Source: Chitinophaga silvatica (GTDB lineage Bacteria; Bacteroidota; Bacteroidia; Chitinophagales; Chitinophagaceae). From it: DNA of 64,000 nucleotides. Positions 47,721-57,022 of the stretch are shown one piece after another; the stretch's first letter is position 1; each line of letters starts with the position of its first letter. The DNA is taken from contig NZ_QPMM01000009.1 in the NCBI RefSeq assembly GCF_003419895.1, forward strand, positions 1-64,000. Direction: 5' to 3'. The position numbers and the translations under genes are program-made. Below the pieces are notes generated by a model. The model was not told where the DNA came from, did no database searches, and saw nothing but the letters and a program-made list of their open reading frames with translations.

Positions 47721-48980
47721 ATGAAGAAATCATCGAATCGTCTCACCTTGTATATATTCCTTGCCATGGTGGTGGGCATTGGCACTGGTTATGCCGTTTA
47801 TCTCTCCTATGAAAAAGCCAGTACTACTCCGCAGACTTTCGCTGATAATGTAGCAATATTTACAGATATCTTCCTGCGCCTTGTGAAGATGATCATTGCC
47901 CCACTGGTATTTTCTACCCTGGTGGTGGGAGTGGCAAAACTGGGAGATATCAAAGCCGTTGGCCGTATTGGCGGTAAAACCATGCTGTGGTTTATCAGTG
48001 CAACCTTTGTATCATTGTTTCTTGGTTTGGTGCTGGTAAACATTATGAAACCAGGAGTTTCCTTGCAGCTACCATTACCCGATGCACATGCATCTACCGG
48101 TATTTCCAAGGCAAATATGACCCTAAAAGGGTTCTTCCAACACCTGGTTCCGGATAGTGTCATAAATGCAATGGCACACAATGAAATATTGCAGATTGTT
48201 GTTTTTGCTATATTCTTTGGCGTGGCTGCTGCTGCAATTGGTGAAAAGGCTAATCCGGTTGTAAAATTATTAGATAGTGTTGCACATATAATGCTTAAGG
48301 TGACTGGTTTTGTGATGAATTTTGCCCCATTTGCAGTTTTTGGCGCAATGGCTGGTATAATCGCAGTTAAAGGACCTGTTGTATTAGTTACCTATGGTAA
48401 ATTTATTTTACAATTCTATGCCGGTTTGCTTTGCTTATGGATAGTTATAGCACTTGTAGGCTATTCAATTTTGGGTAAATCTGTCTTCCGTTTATTAATC
48501 GGAATTAAAGATCCGCTGTTACTGGCTTTCGGCACAGCCAGCAGTGAAGCGGCCTACCCACGTACTATGGAAGAATTGGAGCGTTTTGGATGTGATAACC
48601 GTATTGTAAGTTTTGTGTTGCCCCTGGGTTATTCCTTCAACCTCGATGGCTCTATGATGTATATGACATTTGCCAGCTTATTTATTGCGCAGGCTTATGG
48701 TATTCCATTAACAATCGATCAGCAGATTACTATGTTACTGGTATTAATGGTAACCAGTAAAGGAATTGCTGGCGTTCCCCGTGCTTCCCTGGTTGTAATT
48801 GCAGGAACCCTGTCAATGTTCAACATTCCGGAAGCAGGATTAATATTATTATTAGGAGTAGATCACCTTTTAGACATGGGGCGTTCTGCTACCAACGTAA
48901 TTGGAAACGCTATGGCAACAGCGGTTGTTTCGAAGTGGGAAAACAAATTAGTTACAGAAAATAATACTATACAAGAGTAA
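47721..48980 (+). CDS. dicarboxylate/amino acid:cation symporter (DAACS)
   Basis: 419 residues. Family motifs: DIFLRLVKMIIAPLVFSTLVVGVAKLGD; the re-entrant loop AFGTASSEAAYPRTMEEL; YSFNLDGSMMYMTFASLFIAQAYG; and DHLLDMGRSATNVIGNAMATAVVSKWE with the substrate/cation-binding Asp, Arg and Asn. It imports glutamate, aspartate or C4-dicarboxylates with H+ or Na+. Followed by a DedA gene (64 nt gap). Confidence 0.93.
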   Translation: MKKSSNRLTLYIFLAMVVGIGTGYAVYLSYEKASTTPQTFADNVAIFTDIFLRLVKMIIAPLVFSTLVVGVAKLGDIKAVGRIGGKTMLWFISATFVSLFLGLVLVNIMKPGVSLQLPLPDAHASTGISKANMTLKGFFQHLVPDSVINAMAHNEILQIVVFAIFFGVAAAAIGEKANPVVKLLDSVAHIMLKVTGFVMNFAPFAVFGAMAGIIAVKGPVVLVTYGKFILQFYAGLLCLWIVIALVGYSILGKSVFRLLIGIKDPLLLAFGTASSEAAYPRTMEELERFGCDNRIVSFVLPLGYSFNLDGSMMYMTFASLFIAQAYGIPLTIDQQITMLLVLMVTSKGIAGVPRASLVVIAGTLSMFNIPEAGLILLLGVDHLLDMGRSATNVIGNAMATAVVSKWENKLVTENNTIQE

Positions 48981-49044
48981 CTTAACAAATGTCTAACAGA
49001 TTAATACGTATTTTACCGATTCTGAAATAGAAATAGCTTTTTGA

Positions 49045-49728
49045 ATGGACCAGATTATTGAGTTTTTTAAACACCTCATTAATCCTTCATGGATTATTGA
49101 ACATGGTGGATTATATCTATTGTTAGCAATTATTTTTGCTGAAACTGGCCTGTTTATAGGCTTTTTCCTGCCTGGGGATTCCCTTCTTTTTGTAGCCGGA
49201 ATTTATAGTCACTTATTAAGTGAAAGTTTTTTCCACCTGCCATTTTTGGTGATCATGACATTGGTTGCGCTATGTGGGGTTTTAGGAAATATGGTAGGAT
49301 TTTGGTTTGGGAAGAAATCCGGCCCATTATTGTTTAGAAAGAAAGATACTTTCTTCTTTAGACAAAAGCATTTACACCAGGCGCACGAATTCTTTGTAAA
49401 ATACGGAGGTGGTGCAATCTTTTTTGCACGTTTCCTTCCTATTATCCGCACTTTCGCACCGATAGTAGCCGGTGTGGTTGGTATGGAAACAAAGAAATTC
49501 ATGTTCTTTAATATTATCGGATCCTTTGCCTGGGTATTTTCTATGATGTTGGCAGGCCATTATCTGGATAAAATATTCCCTAACCTGAAAGAACATCTTG
49601 AACTGATTATTCTTATAATCATTTTAATCACCACACTTCCTGTTATTATTAAATTGGTAACCGGAAAAGCAAAACCTAAAGAAGAGGTCCTGACCAATAA
49701 TACAGAGGACTCTGATCCTTCCTTATAA
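49045..49728 (+). CDS. DedA family membrane protein
   Basis: 227 residues, about 5-6 membrane segments. The signature FAETGLFIGFFLPGDSLLF near the N terminus and FFARFLPIIRTFAPIVAGVVGMETKKFMFFNIIGSFAWV with the conserved F-x-R-x-x-P are diagnostic. DedA proteins act as undecaprenyl-phosphate or phospholipid flippases. The tail is charged and cytosolic. Terminator follows at 49741-49768. Confidence 0.92.
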   Translation: MDQIIEFFKHLINPSWIIEHGGLYLLLAIIFAETGLFIGFFLPGDSLLFVAGIYSHLLSESFFHLPFLVIMTLVALCGVLGNMVGFWFGKKSGPLLFRKKDTFFFRQKHLHQAHEFFVKYGGGAIFFARFLPIIRTFAPIVAGVVGMETKKFMFFNIIGSFAWVFSMMLAGHYLDKIFPNLKEHLELIILIIILITTLPVIIKLVTGKAKPKEEVLTNNTEDSDPSL

Positions 49729-49740
49729 AAACTTTCTTTA

Positions 49741-49768
49741 AAAAGGGCTCACTAGGAGCCCTTTTTTA
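49741..49768 (+). terminator. terminator after the DedA gene
   Basis: AAAAGGGCTC pairs with GAGCCCTTTT around ACTAG, followed by TT and A. Confidence 0.85.
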
Positions 49769-49802
49769 TTTTAAATTCCCGTTTTATTATCAACCAACAA
49801 GA

Positions 49803-51038
49803 ATGAAAACCGAGAATCGTTCCGTTTCAATTTTCAACATTGCGGTGATTGTTGCATCGCTGGGCTATTTTGTAGATATCTATGATCTACTTCTATTTAC
49901 CATCGTCAGAGTACCTAGTTTAAAATCATTAGGCCTATCACAGGAAGACATTGATAGTGGTGCAGGGCTACTATTGATCAACGTACAAATGGTTGGTCTG
50001 CTTATCGGCGGCATTGTATGGGGCATTATCGGCGATAAAAAAGGCCGGTTAAGTGTTTTATTTGGCTCAATCCTGATTTACTCAGTAGCCAATATTGCCA
50101 ATGGGTTCGTACATGGGATCAATGGTTACCTGTTATGGCGATTTATTGCTGGATTTGGACTGGCGGGAGAATTAGGAGCAGGTATAACCCTGGTTTCAGA
50201 GATTTTACCAAAGGAAAAAAGAGGTTATGGAACTATGATTGTTGCAACAGTGGGGGTATCTGGTGCTGTAGCGGCAAACATGATAGCCAAGCTGGTTGGA
50301 GATTGGAGAATCTGTTATTTTATCGGAGGAGGATTAGGATTGTGTTTGCTGATCCTTCGGGTGAGCGTAATGGAATCTCATTTATTCAATGAAGTAAAAG
50401 CTTCTGCCACTACTAAGGGTAGTTTTATTGCCTTATTTACCAACAAAGACAGATTCTTAAGATATCTGAAATGCATGTTGCTTGGTACTCCAACCTGGTT
50501 TGTAGTAGGAATTCTGGTGGCTTTTTCCAATAAGTTTGCTTCTCAGATGCAGATTCAGGGAGCCATAAACCCGGGTGATGCCATTGCCTTTTGTTATGCG
50601 GGTCTGGTATTGGGAGATTTTTCCAGTGGCCTGATCAGCCAGTTATGGCGAAGCCGCAGGAAAGTAATGTTGCTTTTCCTGGCTTTTACAGCTATTATGG
50701 TAGGCATTTATCTGAATCTGCATGGTGCTGCTGTTTGGGTATTTTATGCAGTATGTTTTGTATTAGGCTTTAGTGTAGGTTTCTGGGCGATATTTGTTAC
50801 AATCGCCGCTGAAAGCTTTGGAACAAATCTTAGGGCTACAGTAGCAACTACGGTTCCTAACTTTGCAAGGGGGATGCTGCCATTAATTTCTATCTTATTT
50901 GTACAGGTACAGAAATCCTTTACCTACTTACAGAGTGGAGCAATAGTAGCAGCCGTATGTATAGGAATCGCTTTTATTGCGGCCTGGAATATAGAGGAAA
51001 CTTTTGGTAAGGATTTGAACTATGTTGAAGAGTTATAG
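49803..51038 (+). CDS. MFS transporter
   Basis: 411 residues, 12 predicted membrane helices in two halves. The loop 2-3 motif reads GGIVWGIIGDKKGRLSVLFGS (family G-x-x-x-D-R/K-x-G-R/K), and RFIAGFGLAGELGAGITLVSE with EILPKEKRGYGTMIV matches the sugar/acid-porter branch. The substrate is unknown. It ends 6 nt inside the convergent MarR gene, and a shared regulation with it is possible but unproven. Confidence 0.88.
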   Translation: MKTENRSVSIFNIAVIVASLGYFVDIYDLLLFTIVRVPSLKSLGLSQEDIDSGAGLLLINVQMVGLLIGGIVWGIIGDKKGRLSVLFGSILIYSVANIANGFVHGINGYLLWRFIAGFGLAGELGAGITLVSEILPKEKRGYGTMIVATVGVSGAVAANMIAKLVGDWRICYFIGGGLGLCLLILRVSVMESHLFNEVKASATTKGSFIALFTNKDRFLRYLKCMLLGTPTWFVVGILVAFSNKFASQMQIQGAINPGDAIAFCYAGLVLGDFSSGLISQLWRSRRKVMLLFLAFTAIMVGIYLNLHGAAVWVFYAVCFVLGFSVGFWAIFVTIAAESFGTNLRATVATTVPNFARGMLPLISILFVQVQKSFTYLQSGAIVAAVCIGIAFIAAWNIEETFGKDLNYVEEL

Positions 51039-51518
51039 TTTATTATAGCTTGCCAGCATTTTGTCGAGCAACTTATTTAATTGAGATATTTCTTCTTCAT
51101 CTAAAGAAGCAAAAGCATTATCTAACTTATTAAGGTCTGAATCAATTTCGTTGAGAAGTTGCAGACCTTTTTCGTTGATGCGTACTTCTACTGCGCGTCT
51201 GTCCATTTCGCTGCTTTTACGATCCAGCAGTTCAGCTTTTCTCAAACGTTCTACCAGGCGGGAAACATCGCTCATTTTATCCAGCATTCGTTCTTTCAGT
51301 ACATTGATGTTTGCTGATTCGGGGTGTTGTCCGCGGAGGATACGAAGTATATTGAATTGTTGCATGGTAATACCATACGGTTTGAAGAATTGCTGATGGC
51401 GGGATGTAATCCAATTGCCGACGAAGATCAGGCTTACCAGACCTCGTTGATGATCATTCTGAAAATTTTTTTGAGAAATTAACTTTTCCAGATTAGACAT
51501 ACATTCAGAGTTAAACAC
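51033..51518 (-). CDS. MarR family transcriptional regulator
   Basis: 161 residues; an in-frame Met at residue 7 (MSNLEKL) is an equally possible start. Winged helix: GITMQQFNILRILRGQHPESANINVLKERMLDKMSDVSRLVERLRKAELLDRKSSEMDRRAVEVRINEKGLQLLNEID, with the DRR(A)VEVRI wing typical of MarR. It probably represses its own gene and perhaps the neighbouring transporter. An inverted repeat TATCGC/GCGATA sits at its likely transcription start. Confidence 0.9.
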   Translation of the reverse strand: MFNSECMSNLEKLISQKNFQNDHQRGLVSLIFVGNWITSRHQQFFKPYGITMQQFNILRILRGQHPESANINVLKERMLDKMSDVSRLVERLRKAELLDRKSSEMDRRAVEVRINEKGLQLLNEIDSDLNKLDNAFASLDEEEISQLNKLLDKMLASYNKL

Positions 51519-51552
51519 ATTTTGATGAAATGAAAGGCTGATATTTCATAAT

Positions 51553-51587
51553 TATCGCATTTTCGCGCGATAGTTGGGGCAAAATTA
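51553..51587 (-). promoter_or_regulatory. marR promoter and possible operator
   Basis: On the minus strand TAATTTTG (51587-51580) is a -7 element. Directly downstream TATCGC (51553-51558) and GCGATA (51567-51572) form an inverted repeat with 8 nt between the halves, placed where a repressor would block initiation. Confidence 0.45.
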
Positions 51588-51662
51588 CAATAATTTAGGG
51601 ATTTAAGGATGCGTTCTCTATTTCGCATACTCAAATCCCTAAATCAATTAACAAGGAATATT

Positions 51663-52604
51663 TTATACAGCAGCCGACTGCATATTGTCCAGAACGTCCA
51701 TTACTTCTTTGACGTGTTTAGCTGAATTGAGCAGCAATTCCTTTTCGTCGGCATTTAATTGGAGTTCTATAATTTTTTCGATTCCATTTTTACCCAAAAC
51801 CACAGGCACACCCAGGTAGATATCATTCAGGCCATATTCGCCGGTCAGCCATGCGCAAACGGGGAAGATGCGTTTTTCGTCTTTAAGAATCGCTTCAACC
51901 ATTTGAGCAGCGGCAGCTCCAGGGCCATACCAGGCAGAAGTTCCCAGCAGGTTAACGATTTCCCCTCCACCTACTTTGGTGCGTTGAATAATTGCTTCCA
52001 GTTTATCGGGAGCTACTAATTCGGTAACCGGAATACCACTAACAGTAGTATAACGAGGTAAGGGAACCATGGTATCTCCATGTCCGCCCATCAGGATAGC
52101 CTGAATATCCTTAGGGGAGCAATGAATTTCGTCGGCCAGGAATGCGCGATATCTGGCAGTATCTAAGATACCTGCCATTCCAAATACCTTGTTGCTATCT
52201 TTTTTAGCGGCGAGGTAGCTGCAATACGTCATTACATCGAGCGGGTTGCTGACGATGATAATGATAGTGTCTGGTGAATATTTAATGATGTTTTCGGTGA
52301 CAGATCTGACGATATTGGCATTTGTAGAGATGAGGTCATCTCTGCTCATGCCGGGTTTTCGTGGTAGCCCCGATGTGATTACTACAACATCGCTATTGGC
52401 GGTTTTCGTGTAGTCGTTTGTGACGCCAATGGTTTTGGTACTGTAATAATCGATAGGGGCCTGCTGCCATGTGTCGAGTGCCTTGCCTTCAGCCGTTCCT
52501 TCTTTGATATCCAATAAAACCACCTCCCTCAGAAAATCTTTGTGGGCCAGTACGTTAGCACAAGTTGCGCCCACATTGCCGGCTCCTACTACGGTAACTT
52601 TCAT
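51663..52604 (-). CDS. mdh: malate dehydrogenase
   Basis: 313 residues of the LDH-like MDH group. MKVTVVGAGNVGATCANVLAHKD is the NAD site, with Asp in VVLLDIKEGTAEGKALD. Catalytic residues: VVVITSGLPRKPGMSRDDLISTNANIV (two substrate Arg), IIIVSNPLDVMTY, AGILDTARYRAFLAD (Asp/Arg) and MGGHGDTMVPLPR (His). It oxidises malate to oxaloacetate in the citric acid cycle. An 11-bp inverted repeat (TTTAGGGATTT...AAATCCCTAAA) beyond its stop is terminator-like. Confidence 0.95.
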   Translation of the reverse strand: MKVTVVGAGNVGATCANVLAHKDFLREVVLLDIKEGTAEGKALDTWQQAPIDYYSTKTIGVTNDYTKTANSDVVVITSGLPRKPGMSRDDLISTNANIVRSVTENIIKYSPDTIIIIVSNPLDVMTYCSYLAAKKDSNKVFGMAGILDTARYRAFLADEIHCSPKDIQAILMGGHGDTMVPLPRYTTVSGIPVTELVAPDKLEAIIQRTKVGGGEIVNLLGTSAWYGPGAAAAQMVEAILKDEKRIFPVCAWLTGEYGLNDIYLGVPVVLGKNGIEKIIELQLNADEKELLLNSAKHVKEVMDVLDNMQSAAV

Positions 52605-52701
52605 TTTGTAAGAGTTTTAAGTGAAGAATGAATGTGAATAAAACAAATGTAGTAATTCGGCCTTACAATAAGTGATGGGGGAATGGGTATTTCAACACTT
52701 A

Positions 52702-53214
52702 TTACTTATTCAGATAGGATAAGAGGGTATCAACTTTTACGTCGCCTTCGAGGCCTTTAACGAGTTGGTGTTTCTTGTCGTAAATGAATAAACCGGGGAA
52801 GTAATGTAAATCGTAAAAATACATGATCTGGCGGGTGGGTTCACTAGCCATTATGATATTCGGATAGTCTTTGATTTTATATTGTTCATAATATTCTTTC
52901 ATTTGGTCTACTTTAAAAGGAGTGACCATTAAAACCTGAGTATTTTTAAACTTATCTATATTTTGAAGCATTTCTTCAGTCAGGTGTTTGCAATGGTCGC
53001 AATCGACACTAAACACAAATACTAATGTTTTAACATTCTTTTTAAGATCGTTTTTGGTGATTACATGACCATCCGGAAGAGTCATCGGGAAGGCTGGAAT
53101 AATCGGGTACTGTAAATAAGCTGGTTTTGTGGTGGATGAGGCGGGTGAAGTTTGAGCCTGGGAAAAGATCGATAAACAGCAAAAAATGACTAAAAACACG
53201 TGACGTAATCTCAT
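52702..53214 (-). CDS. exported thioredoxin-like protein
   Basis: 170 residues. A signal peptide (MRLRHVFLVIFCCLSIFSQAQ) is followed by a TlpA/peroxiredoxin-like fold with FPMTLPDGHVITKNDLKKNVKTLVFVFSVDCDHCKHLTEEML. The CxxC pair (Cys-Asp-His-Cys) is present. Likely a periplasmic thiol-disulfide oxidoreductase. Transcribed alone; the gap to efp (184 nt) holds the divergent efp promoter. Confidence 0.85.
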   Translation of the reverse strand: MRLRHVFLVIFCCLSIFSQAQTSPASSTTKPAYLQYPIIPAFPMTLPDGHVITKNDLKKNVKTLVFVFSVDCDHCKHLTEEMLQNIDKFKNTQVLMVTPFKVDQMKEYYEQYKIKDYPNIIMASEPTRQIMYFYDLHYFPGLFIYDKKHQLVKGLEGDVKVDTLLSYLNK

Positions 53215-53348
53215 AATAAATTCTTGATTTAGGTTTAAATTTACCGTATAAATGTCATTTTTTGCATTAAAAAGACGAAAATTGAGGTAAAAAGTAACTA
53301 TTCCGTCTAAATTTGGGTAGCAGATGCTTGTTCATATTCGAAAATTTT

Positions 53349-53356
53349 TACTTTTG
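53349..53356 (+). promoter_or_regulatory. efp promoter -7 element
   Basis: TACTTTTG followed by CAGTCCG, with TTG 18 nt upstream (53328-53330). Confidence 0.65.
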
Positions 53357-53398
53357 CAGTCCGTATAAAATTTTTAACTTAAAATCAGTAACCAATTT

Positions 53399-53965
53399 AT
53401 GGCTACAACTGCAGATATCAGAACAGGATTAATTATCAAACTGGATAACAGTTTGTATTCTGTTGTAGAGTTTGGTCAAAACAAAACCGCCCGTGCAGCC
53501 GCGAAGGTTTGGGCTAAATTGAAGGGCGTTGATAATAGCCGTTCTATTGAGCATACCTGGAACTCAGGAGATACTATATTCCCGGTTCGTATCGAGAAGA
53601 AACCTTTCCAGTTTTTATATAAAGATGACACTGGCTATAATTTCATGGATAATGAAACGTTTGAACAAATAGCAATGCCAGAAGCAGCCATCGATGCTCC
53701 ACAGTTTCTGAAGGAAGGCCAGGAAGTAAGTGTACAGATCAATACTGAAACAGATCAGTATATGGCTGTTGAATTACCAGATAAAATTGTAATGACCATC
53801 ACTTATTCTGAGCCAGGTGTAAAAGGTGATACGGCTACCCGTACCCTTAAACCAGCTACTGTTGAAACAGGTGCAACTGTTATGGTACCTTTGTTCGTGG
53901 AAGAAGGAGAGCAAATCCGTGTGAACACCAAAACAGGTGAGTACATCGAGAGAGTAAAAGGATAA
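53399..53965 (+). CDS. efp: translation elongation factor P
   Basis: 188 residues, three barrel domains: ATTADIRTGLIIKLDNSLYSVVEFGQNKTARAAAKVWAKLKGVDNSRSIEHTW (tip loop with Lys28-like position), MTITYSEPGVKGDTATRTLKPATVETGATVMVPLFVEEGEQIRVNTKTGEYIERVKG. It rescues ribosomes at proline runs, relevant here given the Pro-rich collagen-like proteins. Upstream of accB-accC, a common arrangement. Confidence 0.96.
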   Translation: MATTADIRTGLIIKLDNSLYSVVEFGQNKTARAAAKVWAKLKGVDNSRSIEHTWNSGDTIFPVRIEKKPFQFLYKDDTGYNFMDNETFEQIAMPEAAIDAPQFLKEGQEVSVQINTETDQYMAVELPDKIVMTITYSEPGVKGDTATRTLKPATVETGATVMVPLFVEEGEQIRVNTKTGEYIERVKG

Positions 53966-54107
53966 TCTATCTATTTTTTTAAAGGGGAGAATTTTAACAA
54001 CGGGGATATAATCGGACTGCCGGCTGCATTAGGCTGGCGCTCGGATTTAAGAGTCTGTCGATAAAACAACCTTCATATTCTATATTTCTAAACCAAAAAC
54101 TGTCTAC

Positions 54108-54596
54108 ATGGACTTTAAACAGATTCAGGAACTGGTAAAAATGGTAAACAAATCCAATATCAGTGAACTGAGCATTGAACAGGACAAGTTTAAGATTACA
54201 ATAAAGCAGAAAGATAACGAGACACCGCAGGTAATCACTGTTCCTGCAGCCATGGCACCCGTGCAAACAGTAGCGGCTGTAGCTCCTGCAGCAGCTCCGG
54301 CACCAGCAGCACAAGCACAAGCAGCGCCCGCTGCACCAGCTGCGCCAAAAGCTGACAACCTGGTAACCATTAAATCACCAATGATTGGTACTTTCTACCG
54401 CAGCGCAGGCCCGGATAAAGCTCCTTTCGCTGGTGTTGGCGATGAAGTTGCTCCAGGTAAAGTTGTATGTATCATCGAGGCAATGAAGTTATTCAACGAG
54501 ATTGAGAGTGAAGTGAGTGGCAAGATTGTGAAAGTACTGGTAGATGATGCATCTCCGGTAGAATACGATCAGCCTTTGTTTTTAGTTGAACCATAA
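54108..54596 (+). CDS. accB: biotin carboxyl carrier protein of acetyl-CoA carboxylase
   Basis: 162 residues. The N terminus MDFKQIQELVKMVNKSNISELSIEQDKFKITIKQK is followed by an Ala/Pro-rich hinge (~residues 45-80), and then the biotinyl domain with the biotin Lys in EAMKLFNEIESEVSG and KVLVDDASPVEYDQPLFLVEP. It carries carboxy-biotin in fatty acid synthesis. Directly followed by accC (126 nt). Confidence 0.96.
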   Translation: MDFKQIQELVKMVNKSNISELSIEQDKFKITIKQKDNETPQVITVPAAMAPVQTVAAVAPAAAPAPAAQAQAAPAAPAAPKADNLVTIKSPMIGTFYRSAGPDKAPFAGVGDEVAPGKVVCIIEAMKLFNEIESEVSGKIVKVLVDDASPVEYDQPLFLVEP

Positions 54597-54722
54597 TTAT
54601 ATCAAATTAGCTTTTAGCGCTTAGCCTTTAGCTCCTGTAACCAATCGGTAATTCGGACCTAAAGGCTATCTGTTAAAAGCTATATTGCTATATATAGCTT
54701 TTATTAACTTATAAGGAAAACA
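54597..54722 (+). other. spacer with nested inverted repeats before accC
   Basis: AGCCTTTAG (54623-54631) pairs with CTAAAGGCT (54659-54667). AAAAGCTATA (54675-54684) pairs with TATAGCTTTT (54693-54702). Related AGCTAAAG words occur before rplW. Confidence 0.6.
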
Positions 54723-56060
54723 ATGTTCAAGAAAATATTGATTGCCAACCGTGGCGAAATTGCCCTCAGAATCATCCGTACCTGTAAGGAAATGGGTATC
54801 AAAACGGTAGCAGTTTATTCAACAGCAGATAAAGACAGCCTGCATGTAAAGTTTGCTGATGAAGCTGTGTGCATCGGTAAACCACAGAGCACCGAATCTT
54901 ATCTGAATATCCCTCACCTGATGGCCGCTGCTGAAATCACCAACGCGGATGCTATTCACCCAGGATATGGATTCCTGGCTGAAAATGCACGCTTCGCTGA
55001 AATCTGTGGTGAACATGGTATCAAGTTTATTGGCCCAACTCCTGATATGATCAGAAAGATGGGTGATAAAATGACTGCTAAAGAAACCATGATAGCTGCT
55101 GGCGTTCCTGTTATTCCAGGTTCCGAAGGCTTGTTACAAAGCGTAGAGGAAGCCAAAACTATAGCTAAAGGAATGGGCCTCCCGGTGATTATTAAAGCTA
55201 CTGCAGGTGGTGGTGGTAAAGGTATGCGTGTTGTTTGGGAAGAAAGTGAAATTGAAAATGCCTACACCATGGCTAAAAACGAAGCTCGCGCATCTTTCAG
55301 CAACGACGGTATCTACATGGAGAAATTCGTGGAAGAACCCCGACATATCGAAATTCAGGTGGCTGGTGATCAGTACGGAAAAGTATGTCACTTAAGTGAA
55401 AGAGATTGCTCTATCCAGCGTCGTCACCAAAAGTTAGTGGAAGAATCTCCTTCTCCTTTCATGACTCCTGAACTGCGTGAAAAAATGGGTGAAGCAGCTA
55501 TCAAAGCCGCTGCAGCTATTAATTACGAAAGTGTTGGTACTATCGAATTCCTGGTAGATAAACACCGCAACTTCTACTTCATGGAAATGAATACCCGTAT
55601 CCAGGTAGAACATGGCGTTACTGAAGAAGTTATCAACTTCGACCTGATTAAAGAACAAATCAAGATCGCTGCTGGTATTCCTATCTCCGGAAAAAACTAC
55701 ACTCCGCAAATGCACGCGATCGAGTGCCGTATCAATGCCGAAGATCCATACAACGATTTCCGTCCTTCTCCTGGTAAGATTACTACTTTGCATATCCCTG
55801 GCGGACATGGTGTTCGTGTAGATTCTCATATCTATGCAGGATACGTTATTCCTCCATACTACGATTCAATGGTAGCAAAAATCATTACCATGGCTCAAAC
55901 CCGTGAAGAAGCCATTAATACAATGGAACGCGCGCTAAGTGAGTTTGTAATCGAAGGGGTTAAAACAACTATTCCTTTCCATCAGCAATTAATGCGTGAC
56001 GAAAACTTCCGTAAAGGAAACTTTACTACCAAGTTTACTGAAACATTTAAGCTGGTTTAG
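54723..56060 (+). CDS. accC: biotin carboxylase subunit of acetyl-CoA carboxylase
   Basis: 445 residues. MFKKILIANRGEIALRIIRTCKEMGIKTVAVYS and YGFLAENARFAEICGEHGIKFIGPTP form the pre-ATP-grasp domain. ATAGGGGKGMRVV is the glycine loop; HIEIQVAGDQYGKVCHLSERDCSIQRRHQKLVEESPSP and FYFMEMNTRIQVEHGVTEE carry catalytic Glu, Asn, Arg and Gln. C-terminal IECRINAEDPYNDFRPSPG. Catalyses ATP-dependent carboxylation of biotin on AccB. Confidence 0.97.
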   Translation: MFKKILIANRGEIALRIIRTCKEMGIKTVAVYSTADKDSLHVKFADEAVCIGKPQSTESYLNIPHLMAAAEITNADAIHPGYGFLAENARFAEICGEHGIKFIGPTPDMIRKMGDKMTAKETMIAAGVPVIPGSEGLLQSVEEAKTIAKGMGLPVIIKATAGGGGKGMRVVWEESEIENAYTMAKNEARASFSNDGIYMEKFVEEPRHIEIQVAGDQYGKVCHLSERDCSIQRRHQKLVEESPSPFMTPELREKMGEAAIKAAAAINYESVGTIEFLVDKHRNFYFMEMNTRIQVEHGVTEEVINFDLIKEQIKIAAGIPISGKNYTPQMHAIECRINAEDPYNDFRPSPGKITTLHIPGGHGVRVDSHIYAGYVIPPYYDSMVAKIITMAQTREEAINTMERALSEFVIEGVKTTIPFHQQLMRDENFRKGNFTTKFTETFKLV

Positions 56061-56076
56061 GAATTAAATAATATTT

Positions 56077-56114
56077 AAAAAGCAGGGCTGATCAGATGAT
56101 CAGCCCTGCTTTTT
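56077..56114. terminator. bidirectional terminator between accC and the lipoprotein gene
   Basis: AAAAAGCAGGGCTGATCA pairs with TGATCAGCCCTGCTTTTT, about 17 bp. A and T runs on both sides let it serve both convergent genes. Confidence 0.9.
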
Positions 56115-56119
56115 AATGC

Positions 56120-56935
56120 CTACTCGTATATAAGCTCATTATAATTCCCTGCTAGTTTCAGGAACTGAAATTTATTCATACTTAATGTCCAGTCGGTATA
56201 ATCCATTAATACTGGCAATCCCTGTTTATTATAACTATCTACTTTCACACAGTTATTTCTGTTGTAATCATAGTCAATCAATTGCCATGCAGCATGCAGC
56301 CTATGTGGATTTATCTTAGTATCGTAAACAGGATACCGGTCTGTAGATGAGTTCCCCTGGGAAGGAGAAGTTATTGCCGTAGTAATTTTAGATACATTGC
56401 CACTGCTATTGTATGTATACGTAATGGTAGAGTAACCATCATATGTAAAAACATATGGCGTTTGAACAATTTTGACGATTCGCTGCTGATTATCGAATGT
56501 TAGTTTATTCTCAAACGCAAGTGGTATATGGGTAGAGATTACTTCAAAAGTAACAGGATCGAAATCTCCGAAATAACGTACGCTGTCTGTAATCAACTTT
56601 TTGCCTTCATCATATTTGTAATTATGAGATTCGTAGAATCCATTACCTGTATAGGCATAGATTACAGCTTTTATTCTTCTCTGGTTATCGTATCCAATTA
56701 CAATTCTGGGGGTACCTGTAGAAATTGCATCTGGTCTTACTTCCACAGGGTCTCCGTATGAATTGTAGGTTAATCTGAAAGTATCATATTCCATTACTTT
56801 TCCTTCGTAGATTGATTTAACATTCAATTGACTAAGGCGTAACTGATGCACAACAGGTGTTGGGTCCTTAATGCAACTGACGAAGAAGAGCAGTGACAGG
56901 AGAATAAAGGTTGGAGAAATGAATGATTTAGACAT
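56120..56935 (-). CDS. lipoprotein with YD-like repeats (paralogue 1)
   Basis: 271 residues. Lipoprotein signal MSKSFISPTFILLSLLFFVSC with the lipobox Cys at residue 21. Then strands with FRLTYNSYGDPVEVRP, IVIGYDNQRRIKAVIYAYTGNGFYES, LTFDNQQRIVKIVQTPYVF and ITYTYNSSGNVSKI, loosely like YD/RHS-type repeats of cell-surface proteins. Clearly paralogous to the gene at 57023. No known family is assigned; a surface-exposed lipoprotein is likely. Confidence 0.78.
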   Translation of the reverse strand: MSKSFISPTFILLSLLFFVSCIKDPTPVVHQLRLSQLNVKSIYEGKVMEYDTFRLTYNSYGDPVEVRPDAISTGTPRIVIGYDNQRRIKAVIYAYTGNGFYESHNYKYDEGKKLITDSVRYFGDFDPVTFEVISTHIPLAFENKLTFDNQQRIVKIVQTPYVFTYDGYSTITYTYNSSGNVSKITTAITSPSQGNSSTDRYPVYDTKINPHRLHAAWQLIDYDYNRNNCVKVDSYNKQGLPVLMDYTDWTLSMNKFQFLKLAGNYNELIYE

Positions 56936-56981
56936 CGTATAGATGTTTAAGTTGTGAATAATTGGGGTTCAAAAAAATAAT

Positions 56982-57014
56982 GAAAGATACAAGGACATTG
57001 TCCTTGCATCTTTC
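56982..57014 (-). terminator. terminator of lipoprotein paralogue 2
   Basis: GAAAGATACAAGGACA pairs with TGTCCTTGCATCTTTC (one mismatch); on the minus strand ATTATTTTTTTG follows. Confidence 0.82.
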
Positions 57015-57022
57015 ATGTGAGT

